DNA of 64,000 bases from Selenomonas sp. (GCF_024699275.1 NZ_JAILPX010000026.1:74643-138642), one strand, 5' to 3'. Shown: positions 1 to 9,189, numbered from the stretch's first letter. Notes: a model not told the origin generated them from the letters alone. Numbers and translations are program-made.

Positions 1-1239
1 CAATGCGGCTTTATAGGCCGATGCCAATGCCACACCGTTGCCGGAATGTTCAAAGCAGAAATCATAACCGCCGAGATTACTGCCAACCACATAGACATTC
101 TCATAGACGAGCTCATTATCAGCATCTATAGGACGCAAATCGTTATCCGTGCGCACACCAGTCTTGGCAAACCCCTGGGGCTTATCACTGAAGAGCTGTT
201 CATTGCTCCAGTTTTCCTCGCCGGATTCAATATATACGGGCAGGTCAAAAACCGTTTCTTTCGGCTTTTCAAAATCCCGCACCGTGATACCACCGCTGTA
301 CAAGCCACCGGTAGCCAGAATAAACTTATCTGCATAATAGGTCTTTTCCCGGACAGAAGCCTTGGCCACCACACCGGTAACCTTCTTACCATCCGAAACA
401 GCCCGCAGGACTTTCGTGTCTTCCACGATTTCCACATCCATATCCTTCAGTGCCCGTTTAAGCATAGCCTGCAGCCTGAGCCCATTAACAGAAGGTGGTA
501 AACAAGTGGTTTCCAAAATTTCCGCACCCAGTTTTTCGTGGATATAAGCCGCACATTCCTGACCTTTGGTGCCCATCACCTGCGGAACCAGGAACACTGT
601 GCTATCGGCCTGTACATAGGGACGAAGCTGCTCGGCAAAGGAATCTCTTCCCTTCTGGGTGTCCAGCCAGCGCGCCACATCAATGGTGGTAATATCCCTA
701 CCACCCAAAAGCGGCGTATTAATTTCCACCACAGGGAATTTCGTCTTACCCTGCAAAGACTGCTGCAGATTTTCCTGCAGGATATTCCCATAGAAATCCT
801 TAAGTCCCTTAACGCCTACGATGATGATATTTTCTTCACCATGGAGACTTGTACCGTCAAGGCAATGTGGTGCCAGGCAGGTCGGTTTCATAGTACCCAC
901 AGCCGTAGGAACCAGCAACTGATGATCCAAGGAACCACGATAGGGAAAACCGTAGTCCCGGGTAAAATCCAGGAAGAAGTTCACTGCTTTTTCCACGGTT
1001 TCCATTCCAATCTTGCTATAAGGATGTTCAGCAGGCAATTTCTGAATCGCCGTCTTGGGACATTCTACATAATCGTGCTTTTCATCAAAGCCCAACACAT
1101 CAATAACACCGCTATTTAAGGAAAGCGAGCCTGACCCGCAAGTGAGCAGGGTCACCTTTTTTCTCTGATTGGCACTGACCAAAGCTGCCATCAAGCCAGC
1201 AAAGCCGCTGCCAATTACCAGGGTATCCGCATGTTTCAT
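1..1239 (-). CDS. glpB: Anaerobic glycerol-3-phosphate dehydrogenase subunit B (3' end off window)
   Basis: This is a flavoprotein subunit of the membrane-associated anaerobic glycerol-3-phosphate dehydrogenase, which passes electrons from G3P towards the quinone pool. The translation opens with MKHADTLVIGSGFAGLMAAL, a Rossmann GxGxxG FAD/NAD fold typical of GlpB, and runs about 413 codons to the window edge. E. coli GlpB has about 419 residues, so only the last few residues are missing. The start ATG overlaps the glpA stop (ATGA, 1236-1239), which shows translational coupling. No glpC is visible because it would lie beyond position 1. Confidence 0.9.
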   Translation of the reverse strand, partial: MKHADTLVIGSGFAGLMAALVSANQRKKVTLLTCGSGSLSLNSGVIDVLGFDEKHDYVECPKTAIQKLPAEHPYSKIGMETVEKAVNFFLDFTRDYGFPYRGSLDHQLLVPTAVGTMKPTCLAPHCLDGTSLHGEENIIIVGVKGLKDFYGNILQENLQQSLQGKTKFPVVEINTPLLGGRDITTIDVARWLDTQKGRDSFAEQLRPYVQADSTVFLVPQVMGTKGQECAAYIHEKLGAEILETTCLPPSVNGLRLQAMLKRALKDMDVEIVEDTKVLRAVSDGKKVTGVVAKASVREKTYYADKFILATGGLYSGGITVRDFEKPKETVFDLPVYIESGEENWSNEQLFSDKPQGFAKTGVRTDNDLRPIDADNELVYENVYVVGSNLGGYDFCFEHSGNGVALASAYKAAL

Positions 1240-2846
1240 TCCGTTTTGCCTCCATTCACATGAAAGGACAGTTCATATAAAGCCCGTGTCATTTGGGTTT
1301 CCCGCAGGGTTCTGCCCACCAGGACCGGGCGAATGCCCTTCCAACGGCCCTGTAAGAATTCCTTCATGCGAGTAAGTGTTTCTGCCGCCCGGTCATGTTT
1401 GCCATACTGGGCAAACAATCCGGCGGAACGCAGGGCACAGAAGTTTCCCTGACAAGTTCCCATACCCACGCGAGTACGGCGGCGAATATCATTGATTTGA
1501 TAACAGGAATCCTCCTGCGCAATCTCTTCAAATTCGGCTAAAGTGACATTTTCGCACTCACAGACCAATTCCCGTTTTTCCGGGGCTTCCTCCAGGCGTT
1601 TGACCACCCTGGCGAAACGTTCAGGCCCCAGTCGTGTTGCGGCAAGATTCGTTCCATAGGCGGGGAAGTACTTGCGGGCAGCCTTCTTGGCTTCTTCGCT
1701 GACTTCCGGAACCAACGGTTCTTCCGCGGTACGGCATTTTTCCGTATTGCCCAGCTTTGCACAAACCTTATCCGCCATCTTTTCAGCCATCAGACGATAT
1801 GTGGTGAACTTACCGCCCACGATGGTGAACATGCCTTTTAGGCCGTCATTTTCATGATCCACAATGGCAAAGCCACGGGATGCACCACGTCCGCTTGCTC
1901 CTCCAGGAGGCATGTAAAGCGGACGGGATCCTGCAAATGCCCGAAGCATACGATAATCCCGCAGATGCTCAAAGGTCTTTTCACCAATCGACAACAGATT
2001 TTCCACTTCTTCCCGGGAAGTACTGGTATCTTCCGGATCTGGAATACTCATGGAGGATGTCCCCAAAATGGTGATGGAACCATGCGGTACAAAAATATCA
2101 CCATCAGAAGACTTATGCAGGCGGTTTACCACGTGATTGGTTATCCGCTGGTTAAAGGCCAACAAAGTTCCTTTATCCGGCTGTACACCGACTTCCAAGC
2201 CTGCCAGGGCTGCGACTTTACCAGCCCAGCCGCCGGCGGCATTGATGGCAATTTCGCATTCGATGACCTCTTCCTCACCGGTGATCGTGTTGCGAACCTT
2301 GACCCCTTTCAGCTCGCCATTGGCCTGTTCAATCCCAATGACCTCACGATAGGTCAAACTGCGTCCGCCATAGCGTTTTGCCGATTCCACATTCTGCCAG
2401 CTCATTCGAAAGCCATCAATCGCCGCATCCGGTACCAGATAAGCCGACTGCACATTCTTGGAAAGCAGCGGTTCCAATCGAAATGCCTCTTCCAGGGTGA
2501 TGGGCTTGGCTTCAATTCCACTCTCCGCACAGCCCTTCACCCAGGCTTCTTCATAATCCGGAGCATCAATATTGAGTCGGACGAACATTCCTCCGGTCGT
2601 CTCCACACAAGATTTACCGATTTTACGCAAAATCTGATTTTCGATAATGCATTCTTTGGCTGCTTCCTGATCTTTCACCGCATAGCGTCCACCACTGTGT
2701 AACAACCCATGATAGCGGGAACTGGCTCCATTTACCAGGTCGCATTTCTCAACCAGCAGCGTATCTACGCCGCGCATGGAAAGGTCGCGCAGGATACCCA
2801 CACCTGTGGCCCCGCCGCCAATAACAACGACCGTTGCTTTATCCAT
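1236..2846 (-). CDS. glpA: Anaerobic glycerol-3-phosphate dehydrogenase subunit A
   Basis: This is the catalytic FAD subunit that oxidises sn-glycerol-3-phosphate to dihydroxyacetone phosphate. The FAD-binding GGGATG lies near residues 10-15. A substrate-domain signature (GASSRYHGLLHSGGRY) follows at about residue 45. The C-terminus has a BFD-type [2Fe-2S] domain (CECENVT ... GTCQGNFC), as in GlpA but not in aerobic GlpD. I start at 2846 (MDKATVV) because GGAGAGGATGGAG lies just upstream; a start at 2894 would add 16 non-conserved residues. It is coupled to glpB by ATGA. The electron acceptor is probably the quinone pool, which links it to the molybdoenzymes encoded nearby. Confidence 0.93.
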   Translation of the reverse strand: MDKATVVVIGGGATGVGILRDLSMRGVDTLLVEKCDLVNGASSRYHGLLHSGGRYAVKDQEAAKECIIENQILRKIGKSCVETTGGMFVRLNIDAPDYEEAWVKGCAESGIEAKPITLEEAFRLEPLLSKNVQSAYLVPDAAIDGFRMSWQNVESAKRYGGRSLTYREVIGIEQANGELKGVKVRNTITGEEEVIECEIAINAAGGWAGKVAALAGLEVGVQPDKGTLLAFNQRITNHVVNRLHKSSDGDIFVPHGSITILGTSSMSIPDPEDTSTSREEVENLLSIGEKTFEHLRDYRMLRAFAGSRPLYMPPGGASGRGASRGFAIVDHENDGLKGMFTIVGGKFTTYRLMAEKMADKVCAKLGNTEKCRTAEEPLVPEVSEEAKKAARKYFPAYGTNLAATRLGPERFARVVKRLEEAPEKRELVCECENVTLAEFEEIAQEDSCYQINDIRRRTRVGMGTCQGNFCALRSAGLFAQYGKHDRAAETLTRMKEFLQGRWKGIRPVLVGRTLRETQMTRALYELSFHVNGGKTE

Positions 2847-3261
2847 CGTACTCCATCCTCTCCGGAACAACACACATTTTGTAACCGCTTGCACGATTAT
2901 TTATTTTTATGATTGGAAATTTATTGACAATTTAGGTAATATTAAATCTTCAATCACTAAACAGCTAAAATATGATGGGCGAAAACACATCCTTTCGCTG
3001 TGAGTCATTTCGCTATTTTCTCACAAAAAGGGAATTTCGTTTTTGTGCCCGTTTGAAATACTATATTTCGTTTACATGACTATACTACAACATAATTCCA
3101 TACTAGTCAATACGAAATATGATTTTATTTTATTATTTTTATCGATTTTCTTATTGAGAATTATTAATGGTTCCCCCTTCTTATTAAGGGCTTTTCTTTT
3201 TCGCCGTAAGCTTGTAGAATAAAAGCAGATCATTTCAACCAAAAGAAGGGATTTCTGCTTT
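2847..3261. promoter_or_regulatory. Divergent intergenic region of glpAB with repeated ATTTCG motifs
   Basis: The 415-base AT-rich region lies between the divergent glpA and XRE genes. ATTTCG occurs at 3007-3012, 3034-3039 and 3065-3070, with the inverse CGAAAT at 3113-3118. Two of the copies extend to TTTCGTTT (3035-3042 and 3066-3073, 31 bases apart). Such spacing could be an operator array for a GlpR/DeoR-type repressor, but this is inference. I saw no RNA gene and no convincing small ORF. Confidence 0.3.
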
Positions 3262-3588
3262 ATGAATAGAGAAGACTATATAAAGGCCTTGATAAAATCT
3301 CATGGCTATACCATGAAGGACTTTGCCAAAATCATCAATATGCCCTATACCACCCTGTTGTCCATCCTCAACGGTTCCATTGGCGGCGCTGCTATGGATA
3401 ATGTGCTAAAGATCTGCCGGGCACTCAATATCCGCATTGAAGATCTCAACCATCTGGCGGAAAAAATGGAGGCCGATGCCCAGCCGTCCTCTGAGACAGC
3501 AGGCATCGACCCCCAGCTTTTGAAACTGCTGCAAAATCTGCCCACGGAAAAGCAGATTGCCCTAAAGCTCCTGTTGGCCGACAAATAA
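3262..3588 (+). CDS. XRE-family helix-turn-helix regulator
   Basis: A 108-residue protein with one Cro/C1-type HTH at about residues 5-65 (GYTMKDFAKIINMPYTTLLSIL ... NVLKICRALNI), followed by a short linker and a C-terminal LLQNLPTEKQIALKLLLADK segment common in small XRE regulators. AGAAGGG at 3243-3249 serves as RBS. It stands alone, divergent from glpAB and convergent with an exported protein gene, and has no toxin partner. Its target is unknown. Confidence 0.8.
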   Translation: MNREDYIKALIKSHGYTMKDFAKIINMPYTTLLSILNGSIGGAAMDNVLKICRALNIRIEDLNHLAEKMEADAQPSSETAGIDPQLLKLLQNLPTEKQIALKLLLADK

Positions 3589-3635
3589 GCAACAAATGAC
3601 TACACGTCTTCCTCCACAATTTCTTTATGACAAAA

Positions 3636-3709
3636 CCCCGGCGTAACCCTGCCTGGTGGTTTTCTGCAGAACAACTCCGCAGAAAACCACCAAGCAGGTT
3701 ATACCGGGG
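3636..3709. terminator. Long hairpin between convergent genes
   Basis: Arms 3636-3667 and 3679-3709 form a stem of about 31 bp with few mismatches around an 11-base loop, much longer than an ordinary terminator. It lies between the XRE gene and the convergent exported-protein gene. On the minus strand the stem is followed by TTTTG, so it probably ends transcription from both sides. It could also be a REP- or MITE-like repeat. Confidence 0.6.
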
Positions 3710-3757
3710 TATCTTATTGGCTAAATCCACATATCTGCCACAAAATCAAACCCTGCA

Positions 3758-4372
3758 TCACTGACTCTCTTGATAGACAGAACCATAGCCCGTCCCTAAA
3801 TCACGGTAAGCAAACCAAAGGGTGTTATCATCCCAGAAAAAGCTATACCGCTGATTGGGTGATACACTGGATACATAAGCCGGTTCAAAAGCCAGAATCA
3901 GATTGCCCGATCTGGTTACAGCAATAACGGAATCGCCATTGTATTTATTCAGGTAGTTATCGCTATCGATATAGGTTTCGAATTTTCCAGTTTCTCCCTC
4001 ATAACCATAGAGATATGCCTGGTCTACAGACTGAACCGCATAGAACATGCGGCTGGTCGAAGTATCTTTGATAACCATCAGGCTATATCCACCCTCAACC
4101 TCCGGAAAATGTTTCTTGAATACATAATTCTTCCCCAGCTTCACCGTGAGATGAAACCGCTTGTCATCCCCTTCACCAGCCAGCCGCCGAAACTGCACTT
4201 TCAAATCCCCATCCATAGTGTTGAAGGTGCGCTTCCATGCCTGATCAGAACTCATATTGGCAGAGGAAAGCCGCACCTCATACAATTTTTGAAAAGTTCC
4301 CGCCTGACAGGCATTCACAGACAAAAGCATGATTATCCCCATCACCATCAGAGAAAACAATTTGCGAAACAT
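3758..4372 (-). CDS. Exported protein of unknown function
   Basis: A protein of 204 residues starting MFRKLFSLMVMGIIMLLSVN, a clear signal peptide. A cysteine follows in VNACQAG; this is a poor lipobox because asparagine sits at -2, so signal peptidase I cleavage is more likely. I chose 4372 over longer starts because GGAGGG lies 5 bases upstream. The mature part is rich in aromatic and beta-type sequence with no recognised family motif. It lies 74 bases downstream of another exported-protein gene in the same direction, so the two may share a transcript. Confidence 0.75.
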   Translation of the reverse strand: MFRKLFSLMVMGIIMLLSVNACQAGTFQKLYEVRLSSANMSSDQAWKRTFNTMDGDLKVQFRRLAGEGDDKRFHLTVKLGKNYVFKKHFPEVEGGYSLMVIKDTSTSRMFYAVQSVDQAYLYGYEGETGKFETYIDSDNYLNKYNGDSVIAVTRSGNLILAFEPAYVSSVSPNQRYSFFWDDNTLWFAYRDLGTGYGSVYQESQ

Positions 4373-4446
4373 AAAATCCCTCCTCACCATATACCATTTT
4401 CTATCGCCAATAAATATCAGACTCTTTAGAATTATTATACACACAT

Positions 4447-5634
4447 TTATCCACGATGTAAAGGTCTTCCCCTATACACCGACCGGTGATTCCTGCGTGC
4501 AATCACTCCCCGGCGCTGCCCTACTGGCGACAAAATCAGTAATACCGGCATATTGGATGCGCCCGGAGGTGAATATTCCAAGGCAAAGCGCTTATAAGAT
4601 TTGTATGTCCCCAGATTAGACAGTTCAAAATCCGGAGTCAAAACAATGTTCCGGCCAATATCGGCCACAAGGTCTGGCGGTGTATCTCCACCATAAAACA
4701 AACGTCCCATAGGCGTATGTACCTGTCTGACTTCCCTTTTGCCCGCTTCTACCCGTACAGCACCGGCGTAGGTTCCGCCCAAAGGGGTCAACAGCATACG
4801 AATAGATTTTTTCCCTTTTGTAGGCAATTCAAAGCGGTATAACACACCATAATTGCCATAATTTAACGCCTCGCTGCCATCAGTAGCATCAATTCCTCGC
4901 TTATAGACATCATACTGATTGTCGCCAATCGGTACATAAACTATACCCTCCTTATCCGGATCATAAGGACGTTTTGCCTTCACTGTGCGATTCATACCAG
5001 GAAATGTACCACGTAGTGCCTCCTTATCCTTTGCCAAAACAGACGCCTGCCTTGAAAAACTTATGGGATTCTCATGCAGGGGACAAAACACCACGGAAAC
5101 CCGTATGGGTTCTGCCGTATAAAAATCAAACATCCCCGAAGTCAGCATATGCGGCTGCAGCGTTTCTTCTGCCATAGCAGGATGCAGCAGACGCCCCTCC
5201 CCAGCATCGATATGAACCTGCCGTTCGGCCTGCGGTGTGCGCATATAATCAATTTCCAATCCCTTGCCTACTTCGAAATAATTATTGCTGGGTACCGCCA
5301 TAGCCCCACGCGATATCCGGACTTTTGTTGCCTTTTCGCCCTCATTTTCCAACACAACAGCCAACCGTCCAGGGCGTGGTGTAACATTGACATGATAGTA
5401 AAAGACCCGGGCATCTCCCTGCACCACATCCCGATACAAAATTCCATAATCTTTTACATATTCGGGGCTATCGGAAAACAGTAATGTCCCCCCCGAATCC
5501 TCTGTCTCTACCGGCCAGGGCTTCATCACCTGCATAGCAGATCTCCCAGCCTGCAGATAACGAGCCTCTCCAGAAGTACATATGAGTAAGAAGAAAAACA
5601 CCATGCTTCCGAACATCCATCTCTTCCAATCCAT
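4447..5634 (-). CDS. Exported protein of unknown function
   Basis: A protein of 395 residues with an N-terminal signal segment (MDWKRWMFGSMVFFFLLICT). The start at 5634 is set by GGAGGAG about 9 bases upstream. The rest looks like a beta-rich extracytoplasmic protein with no transmembrane segment after the signal. It resembles the uncharacterised regions found in some secreted Firmicute proteins, but I do not recognise a named family. The last codons are basic (NHRSVYRGRPLHRG). It probably acts in the periplasm or at the cell surface. Confidence 0.7.
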   Translation of the reverse strand: MDWKRWMFGSMVFFFLLICTSGEARYLQAGRSAMQVMKPWPVETEDSGGTLLFSDSPEYVKDYGILYRDVVQGDARVFYYHVNVTPRPGRLAVVLENEGEKATKVRISRGAMAVPSNNYFEVGKGLEIDYMRTPQAERQVHIDAGEGRLLHPAMAEETLQPHMLTSGMFDFYTAEPIRVSVVFCPLHENPISFSRQASVLAKDKEALRGTFPGMNRTVKAKRPYDPDKEGIVYVPIGDNQYDVYKRGIDATDGSEALNYGNYGVLYRFELPTKGKKSIRMLLTPLGGTYAGAVRVEAGKREVRQVHTPMGRLFYGGDTPPDLVADIGRNIVLTPDFELSNLGTYKSYKRFALEYSPPGASNMPVLLILSPVGQRRGVIARRNHRSVYRGRPLHRG

Positions 5635-5794
5635 AACGATAACTCCTCCTCTATAACACGAACGGCCCCCTCTCATCGCTCCTCTTTTACTTTGCTATAT
5701 TCGGCCTGTTCCGTCCTTTTCCTGCTGTCTGAACGCGTTGTATAATCGGATACATGTATACTTACAATGTACATTATCAGAATCTTAAAAACTA

Positions 5795-5823
5795 TTGCAC
5801 TTTTTCTAGGGATAAAGTATAAT
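5795..5823 (+). promoter_or_regulatory. Promoter of the Arg-rich exported protein gene
   Basis: TTGCAC (5795-5800), a 17-base spacer and a perfect TATAAT (5818-5823) lie about 80 bases upstream of the start at 5905. This is a near-consensus sigma-70 promoter. Confidence 0.75.
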
Positions 5824-5904
5824 GCTAGTACAAGGAGTTTTCGTGTACAGAGGTTTAATCCATTCAGCACAATGTCAACATTACCTAGGAAGGGGATGAA
5901 CTTG

Positions 5905-6312
5905 ATGCAAAAACTGTGGAAAAAAGCTACCATAGCCGCGATGATTTGCGGAGCATTGACCTTTATGCCCAGTGCTTCTGAAGCGGCTATGGCTACGCCC
6001 CCCGATTACCCAACAGTATCATTACCTGGGCAAATGCCAGCCTACGAATTAAGCGTAAACCTGGACGAACTGCCCTTGGTTGATACGCTTTCACCAGCAG
6101 AAAGGCGCCGTATTCAGCGTGAACGATGGAGACGTGAACGCTGGGAACGAGAGCGCCACCGTCGTGAAATGGAAAGACGCCGCCGGTACCATCGTCCACC
6201 ACCACCTCCGCCACGGCATCATCGGCCTCCCCGCCGTCATTGGTCAGCAGATACCGGGACCCCCAATATGATTTTTCAGTTTCCGCCTGTAACCAATACG
6301 TTAACGGAATAA
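5905..6312 (+). CDS. Exported Arg/Pro/His-rich low-complexity protein
   Basis: A protein of 135 residues with a signal peptide (MQKLWKKATIAAMICGALTF ... SASEAA) and a mature part whose second half is extreme in composition. It contains repeats of RRERW/RERERHRR, then a run of six prolines flanked by histidines and arginines. The start at 5905 is favoured by AGGAAGGGG at 5887-5895. The gene has its own promoter and a strong terminator, so it is a monocistronic unit. The strongly basic, His-rich tail could bind polyanions or metals, but no family is recognised. Confidence 0.75.
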   Translation: MQKLWKKATIAAMICGALTFMPSASEAAMATPPDYPTVSLPGQMPAYELSVNLDELPLVDTLSPAERRRIQRERWRRERWERERHRREMERRRRYHRPPPPPPRHHRPPRRHWSADTGTPNMIFQFPPVTNTLTE

Positions 6313-6330
6313 CCTTGACGCAAATCCCGT

Positions 6331-6364
6331 CCCGAATTACCGAAACGCAGTAATTCGGGCTTTT
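6331..6364 (+). terminator. Rho-independent terminator
   Basis: Perfect 10-bp stem CCCGAATTAC/GTAATTCGGG (6331-6340, 6350-6359), followed by CTTTTA. Confidence 0.9.
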
Positions 6365-6409
6365 ATCATGCCGAAAACAGGTTGTTAGTCCCTAAGTCCC
6401 AATTTTTGC

Positions 6410-6438
6410 TTGCTATCATCCCAACATGTTGTTATAAT
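6410..6438 (+). promoter_or_regulatory. Promoter of the diguanylate cyclase gene
   Basis: TTGCTA (6410-6415), a 17-base spacer and TATAAT (6433-6438) lie 43 bases before the start codon. Confidence 0.7.
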
Positions 6439-6481
6439 TGAAACTAAATTACGGAAAGAATCATTAGAATAGAGGATTTTT

Positions 6482-7591
6482 ATGGTGCAGCCCAATGCAT
6501 TTGTCCCGGACAATTTCACACCTGTCGTCTACGAGGCGCTGGAGTCGGCCGATAATATCATTTTTTTCCAATGGAATCTAAGTGCCGATACCTTCAAGAT
6601 TCGAGATAACAGCAGCAAGCATCGCTATGCCCTGCCCAACCATTTTTCCCGTGCTTCCACGCGGCTGACATTGGAAGGTCTGGTACATCCAGACGATGCA
6701 GGGATGCTTGAACACTATTTACATCACATCTATCATGATCGGCCCCATAGCCACCATAACAATCAAAGTTCCGCCCGTCTGCGCCTGCGCAGCAGCAAAA
6801 AACCTCTTTGGTTATGGTCTGAGGTGCATCTGGTCACCTACTATCGTGGCCAACATCCGGCCATGGCCTTTGGCAGCATCCGCAATATTCAGGCAGAGAA
6901 GCTTTGGCAGGAACGCATCACCCGCCGGGCAAATACCGATGCTTTGACCGGCCTGTTGAGCAAATGCGTGGCCCAATCGCAGATTCGCACCGCTTTACGC
7001 CACATGAGCTCCCAACAGGAAACAGCCACACTGCTGATTATAGATGCTGATGACTTCAAGTCCGTCAATGACACCTTTGGTCATATATTCGGCGATAAAG
7101 TACTGCGGGAAGTCGGCCAGGCCATTGTCCGGAACTTTCGGCAAAGTGATATCAAAGGACGCATTGGGGGCGATGAATTCATCATCCTTCTCCCCGGCAT
7201 GAACAATCAAAAGGTACTAGCCCGACATTGTCATAATCTTTGTCGGCGTCTCAGCCGTGTATTCCATGGCGAAAATGGACACCAGGCCTTTTCCATCAGC
7301 ATAGGCGCTGCCCAATTTCCCTGTCACGGGCAAAGTTACCAGGAATTATTCGCCCATGCAGACCAGGCCCTTTACGAAGCTAAACGACGAGGCAAGAGTC
7401 AATATGTACTCTATCAGCCCGATATGTCGGAAACGATTAAGCAAACTGTTGTAAAACGGCCAGAGCACCTTCCGGTTTATGGGGAAACAGTAAGCATCCC
7501 CAAGTTGCAGGCCAAAATCGAGCAAATGCAGCAGACCATCGACTCCATGGAGCAGTTGATGCATGCCCTATTAGCGGCTAAATCTAACTAA
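6482..7591 (+). CDS. GGDEF-domain diguanylate cyclase
   Basis: A 369-residue, probably cytoplasmic protein that should make cyclic-di-GMP from two GTP. An N-terminal PAS-like sensory region (residues about 10-145) is followed by a GGDEF domain (about 150-310) with an intact active site RIGGDEF. An RQSD lies exactly five residues before GGDEF, which is the product-inhibition I-site (RxxD). The C-terminus (KLQAKIEQMQQTIDSMEQLM) is a short coiled coil. AGAGGA lies 5 bases before the ATG. It is monocistronic. A c-di-GMP phosphodiesterase-type protein is encoded at 47886-49586. Confidence 0.9.
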   Translation: MVQPNAFVPDNFTPVVYEALESADNIIFFQWNLSADTFKIRDNSSKHRYALPNHFSRASTRLTLEGLVHPDDAGMLEHYLHHIYHDRPHSHHNNQSSARLRLRSSKKPLWLWSEVHLVTYYRGQHPAMAFGSIRNIQAEKLWQERITRRANTDALTGLLSKCVAQSQIRTALRHMSSQQETATLLIIDADDFKSVNDTFGHIFGDKVLREVGQAIVRNFRQSDIKGRIGGDEFIILLPGMNNQKVLARHCHNLCRRLSRVFHGENGHQAFSISIGAAQFPCHGQSYQELFAHADQALYEAKRRGKSQYVLYQPDMSETIKQTVVKRPEHLPVYGETVSIPKLQAKIEQMQQTIDSMEQLMHALLAAKSN

Positions 7592-7600
7592 AACGCGAAA

Positions 7601-7646
7601 AAGACCCTTGACTGGAATTTGGGGAAATTTCCAGTCAAGGGTCTTT
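7601..7646. terminator. Strong bidirectional terminator
   Basis: Arms 7601-7620 and 7625-7646 (AAGACCCTTGACTGG... and its complement) form a stem of about 20 bp with one bulge, and have A-rich and T-rich flanks. It ends the cyclase gene and faces the dms operon. Confidence 0.9.
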
Positions 7647-7818
7647 CATATCTTGGCGAACTGGGGAAGCTCGCGAACGACATTGTTCAATGGGGATTAA
7701 AAATCGAACAACGCCGATGAACACTACTCAACTATTATAGGACATATAAGCCAATATTATGCTGTAATATTCAACAAAAATAAACGCATCGACTGTATAT
7801 TTTTACAACGACGCCTAA

Positions 7819-8616
7819 TCATGCAGGAAAGAGCGGATACGGCACTACACTTTCGTAGAAAAGCTGATGTCCGATAAGCTCTCCCAACACAACCAAAAGC
7901 AAGGTCCAAAGCAGGGCTTTCGCCACAGGTTGTCCCCCGGCCAGCTGTCGCTGCAGCATAAACCAGGGAATAACCTGTCCAATAAGGCAGCGAACTGCCA
8001 GCCAGATTGACGGCATGGCAAGATGATTTCCCTGGGTAAGGGGATAGGATACCGTAATCAAAAGTCCCAGCAGCAGCATCACTCTCGTCAGCTGCAGACC
8101 GACATTACACATTTTCCCTTCCAGCTCCGCACTCACCACACTCACCAGCAAAGGGCCCGCCGTTAAGGCAGTCATCCCGAAAAACAACAGGGGATAAACT
8201 GTATCCCAGGCCGGACGTGCAGGCAAGGTATAGACCATGGCCGTAACCACAATCCCCAGAACGCCGGCTGCAGAACCACAGAAGCCCAGACAATGCCGAT
8301 ACCCTTTCAGCTGAGGAAGCGCATAGAGAAAAGCCAGCCCCAGAAAAGCCCCCATCAACAGGATTTCCCGACTCAGCCAGGAATGAGCCAAGCCTAAAAG
8401 AGCCCGCCAACCTCCCATGGGGTCTCCCAAATGGGTCGAGGCCCCAGCCATGGCCAGCGCCATCAATACCACCACCAACTTTGCGGTCAGCATGATTGTC
8501 TTCTCCCCCACGTGATTATTCCGCCCCAAAAGGTACAGCGTTGCATAAGCACCAATGGCAATCTGGGAAAAGGTCGTAAAAAATACTAAGGGCAACTCGC
8601 TAAAGTTCGTCATCAT
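7819..8616 (-). CDS. dmsC: DMSO-reductase-family membrane anchor subunit
   Basis: A 265-residue integral membrane protein with about eight hydrophobic segments, matching the DmsC anchor family that binds quinol and hands electrons to the FeS subunit. It opens with MTNFSELPLVFFTTFSQIAIGAY, a typical DmsC start. The start overlaps the dmsB stop in ATGATGA (8611-8617), so translation is coupled; either of two adjacent ATGs could be used. It is the last gene of dmsD-dmsA-dmsB-dmsC. Confidence 0.9.
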   Translation of the reverse strand: MMTNFSELPLVFFTTFSQIAIGAYATLYLLGRNNHVGEKTIMLTAKLVVVLMALAMAGASTHLGDPMGGWRALLGLAHSWLSREILLMGAFLGLAFLYALPQLKGYRHCLGFCGSAAGVLGIVVTAMVYTLPARPAWDTVYPLLFFGMTALTAGPLLVSVVSAELEGKMCNVGLQLTRVMLLLGLLITVSYPLTQGNHLAMPSIWLAVRCLIGQVIPWFMLQRQLAGGQPVAKALLWTLLLVVLGELIGHQLFYESVVPYPLFPA

Positions 8617-9176
8617 TCAGCCCTCCAATCCTGTTTTTGCTTCTTTGGCAAGATAAAACGGGTGGCTGGCTGCGTCATATTGGTTGGCGGCAGACCCGGC
8701 AGATGATCCGCGTACTCTGCATTTTTCGGATCATGTAAATCGATAATCCGAATAGCCCCCATCGGACAGCTGGCCACACATACGGGTTCTTCCCCTTGAG
8801 CCATGCGCTCTGCACACATTTCACATTTCGTCACCTTGCCCAGCTTTTTATCATAACAGGGCACATTATACGGACAAGCCATGGTACAAAGCTTACAGCC
8901 TATACATTTATCATTATCATGGCGTACCAGACCATTTTCATCCTTATAGTAAGCACCAGCAGGACAGGCCTTCATGCAAGCCGGGTCATCACAATGATTA
9001 CAGGCCAAAGACACCCCTACCCGCAGTGGCTGGGGTAAGTCTTTTTCCTGCATATAGTAGACCTTGCGCCAATGAACAGCAGCGTCCTGTTGATAGAAAT
9101 TCTTACAAGCATTCTCACAGGCATTGCAGCCAATGCACAGGCTGGTATCGATTAAAAAGGCATATCGTTTCGCCAT
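8613..9176 (-). CDS. dmsB: DMSO-reductase-family 4Fe-4S electron-transfer subunit
   Basis: A 187-residue ferredoxin-like subunit with four cysteine clusters (CIGCNACENACK, CNHCDDPACMKACP, CIGCKLCTMACPYNVPC, CEMCAERMAQGEEPVCVASCP), enough for four [4Fe-4S] centres. It relays electrons from DmsC to the molybdenum subunit. I start at 9176 (MAKRYAF), 8 bases after GGAG. The GTG at 9185 overlaps that RBS and is unlikely. It lies 13 bases after dmsA. Confidence 0.93.
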   Translation of the reverse strand: MAKRYAFLIDTSLCIGCNACENACKNFYQQDAAVHWRKVYYMQEKDLPQPLRVGVSLACNHCDDPACMKACPAGAYYKDENGLVRHDNDKCIGCKLCTMACPYNVPCYDKKLGKVTKCEMCAERMAQGEEPVCVASCPMGAIRIIDLHDPKNAEYADHLPGLPPTNMTQPATRFILPKKQKQDWRAE

Positions 9177-9189
9177 TATCTTCACTCCT

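Noticed and set aside
3262..3588. XRE gene as antitoxin of a toxin-antitoxin pair
   Set aside because: No small toxin-like ORF lies on either side; the neighbours are glpA and an exported protein gene.
5673..5933. 86-codon minus-strand ORF in front of the exported-protein gene
   Set aside because: It overlaps the promoter and start of the Arg-rich protein gene, has no RBS and has an implausible composition.
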